Shown: positions 15,602 through 16,576 of the stretch, piece after piece
Numbering within the stretch: position 1 is the stretch's first letter
How the letters are laid out: every line of letters starts with the position of its first letter
Origin: Clostridia bacterium
GTDB lineage: Bacteria > Bacillota_A > Clostridia > Christensenellales > Aristaeellaceae
Length of the DNA stretch: 16,576 nt
Direction of reading: 5' to 3'
NCBI GenBank assembly: GCA_900754775.1
Contig: CAAEDZ010000006.1
Coordinates: 1-16,576, forward strand
The notes under the pieces: generated by a model
What the model was told of the DNA's origin: nothing
Seen by the model: only the letters and a program-made list of their open reading frames with translations
The model's database searches: none
Made by a program: the position numbers and the translations under genes

Positions 15602-16576
15602 CTATGGCTCCCGCGCCCCCGGACGGCGCAGCTGCGCCGCGCGCGTGCCCAGCGTCACCGCGCCGGAAACGAGCAGCGGCAGATAGTAGGAAATGGCGCG
15701 CGTGAGGATGACGGCGGGGTAGCGGAACTGCGAACCGAAGATGGCGTCGTAGAGGACCAGCGAAACGCTCTCGCTGATACCGACCGCGCCGGGCAGGGGC
15801 ATCATTTCCACGGAGACGGACAACAGAAGCTGCAGGCCCATCATCTGCCAGATGGTCACGCCGGAAAGCCCCATCGCCTCGTACACGCACCAGGGGATGA
15901 GCAGATACACCACGCGCTGCAAAAACACGATGCAAAAGCTCGCCACCACCGGCCCGGGATGCGTGCGCATGAACCCGGCGCAGTCGTGAAAGCTCGCAAG
16001 CCATCCATCCAGCTTTTCCTGCGCCGTCTCCGGCCGCCGCACCAGGCGCATGCGCGCCAGCAGCCGCAAAATGGCGGCGCACAGCCCACGCATGCTCTTT
16101 TGCGCGTACAGCGCCAGCAGGATGACAACGATGATGAGAATGTTGAGCGAAAGCCCCAGCAAAAACAGGAACCAGACACCCGACACCTGCGCCTGCAAAA
16201 AGGCGAAGTTGAGCAAAAACAGCGGCACGAACAGCGCCAGCATCGCCAACTTGAACAGCACCGCCACCACCAGCAGCACCACGGACGATTCAGTTACTTT
16301 GTAACCGTCCGCGCGCATGAACAGCACCTCAAAGGGCTGCCCGCCGCTGGACGAGGGAGTAATGGCGCTGAAGAAGAACTCGATGAGGTGATACTTGTAG
16401 CGGCGCAGCGGCCCCATCGGCCGCCCCATGCCGCGAAAAAGCACCGAGGCGGAGGACGCGCCCAGATAGAGGTATACCGCCATGCACACAAGCCCCAGGC
16501 CGATCAGCCCGGGGTCCGCGCTGCGCAGGGTCGCGAGCATCGTCTCCACGTCACAGTCGCGCAAAAGCCACCAAAA
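15602..16576 (-). CDS. Flippase-like / LPG_synthase_TM family membrane protein, 5'-truncated by window edge
   Basis: The frame is open to the right edge: codons upstream of the possible TTG start at 16564 read FWWL and continue a family-like N-terminus, so the first helix and true start lie outside. The visible 324 residues contain about seven hydrophobic helices. They also hold the two signatures of the lysylphosphatidylglycerol-synthase transmembrane / UPF0104 family (PF03706): FFFSAITPSSSGGQP (about 67-81) and MMPLPGAVGISE (about 259-270). Members either flip lipids or form the membrane half of MprF-type aminoacyl-phosphatidylglycerol synthases. No aminoacyltransferase domain is fused here: the protein stops after the last helix with a short basic tail. 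It precedes the 4Fe-4S gene by 18 bases. Family is confident; whether it flips a lipid, glycolipid or polymer precursor is unknown. Confidence 0.85.
   Translation of the reverse strand, partial: FWWLLRDCDVETMLATLRSADPGLIGLGLVCMAVYLYLGASSASVLFRGMGRPMGPLRRYKYHLIEFFFSAITPSSSGGQPFEVLFMRADGYKVTESSVVLLVVAVLFKLAMLALFVPLFLLNFAFLQAQVSGVWFLFLLGLSLNILIIVVILLALYAQKSMRGLCAAILRLLARMRLVRRPETAQEKLDGWLASFHDCAGFMRTHPGPVVASFCIVFLQRVVYLLIPWCVYEAMGLSGVTIWQMMGLQLLLSVSVEMMPLPGAVGISESVSLVLYDAIFGSQFRYPAVILTRAISYYLPLLVSGAVTLGTRAAQLRRPGAREP

Noticed and set aside
16562..16564. TTG at the right edge as a true start of the flippase-like gene
   Set aside because: The frame stays open to the window edge and the residues before it (FWWL) continue a family-like N-terminus whose first helix is missing.

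Overview
The window is GC-rich DNA from a Gram-positive bacterium, most likely an uncultured gut-type member of the Clostridia. The evidence is a leader-RNA T-box in front of leuS, strong AAGGAGG-type ribosome binding sites, sigma-A-like promoters, streptococcal-pilin-type isopeptide domains and a GpsA/UppP/GDPD lipid gene set. The exact genus cannot be read from the sequence.

Layout. Positions 1-6756 (+) encode two large exported proteins. The first is the 3' part of a giant surface protein with at least eleven complete isopeptide-type domains plus a Cna_B-like domain. The second is an extracellular solute-binding protein of the oligopeptide (SBP_bac_5) type with no transporter genes beside it. 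Positions 6771-8013 hold tandem terminators, a promoter and an XRE-type regulator with a long helical tail. Positions 8182-9089 hold a promoter and a membrane-anchored glycerophosphodiester phosphodiesterase. From 9108 to the right edge every gene is on the minus strand. In transcription order these are a partial flippase-like (LPG_synthase_TM) membrane protein, a membrane 4Fe-4S protein, a T-box-controlled leuS followed by uppP and a divergent gpsA, and a YjdF-like membrane protein that converges on the GDPD gene.

How the genes fit together. The minus-strand set is largely cell-envelope and lipid housekeeping: lipid-carrier recycling, glycerol phosphate, a lipid synthase/flippase fold and a GDPD. 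The leuS-uppP-gpsA run has no convincing terminator until after gpsA, so a leucyl-tRNA sensing T-box may also set the level of undecaprenyl phosphate recycling. The left side is the accessory part. The surface protein has an alternating A/B domain array in which every complete domain keeps the Lys/Glu/Asn triad needed for an internal isopeptide bond. It does not end in LPXTG plus a membrane anchor, but in a short tail holding the only cysteine in the visible protein. That tail, with the orphan peptide-binding protein and the XRE-helical regulator next door, is the most interesting part of the window.
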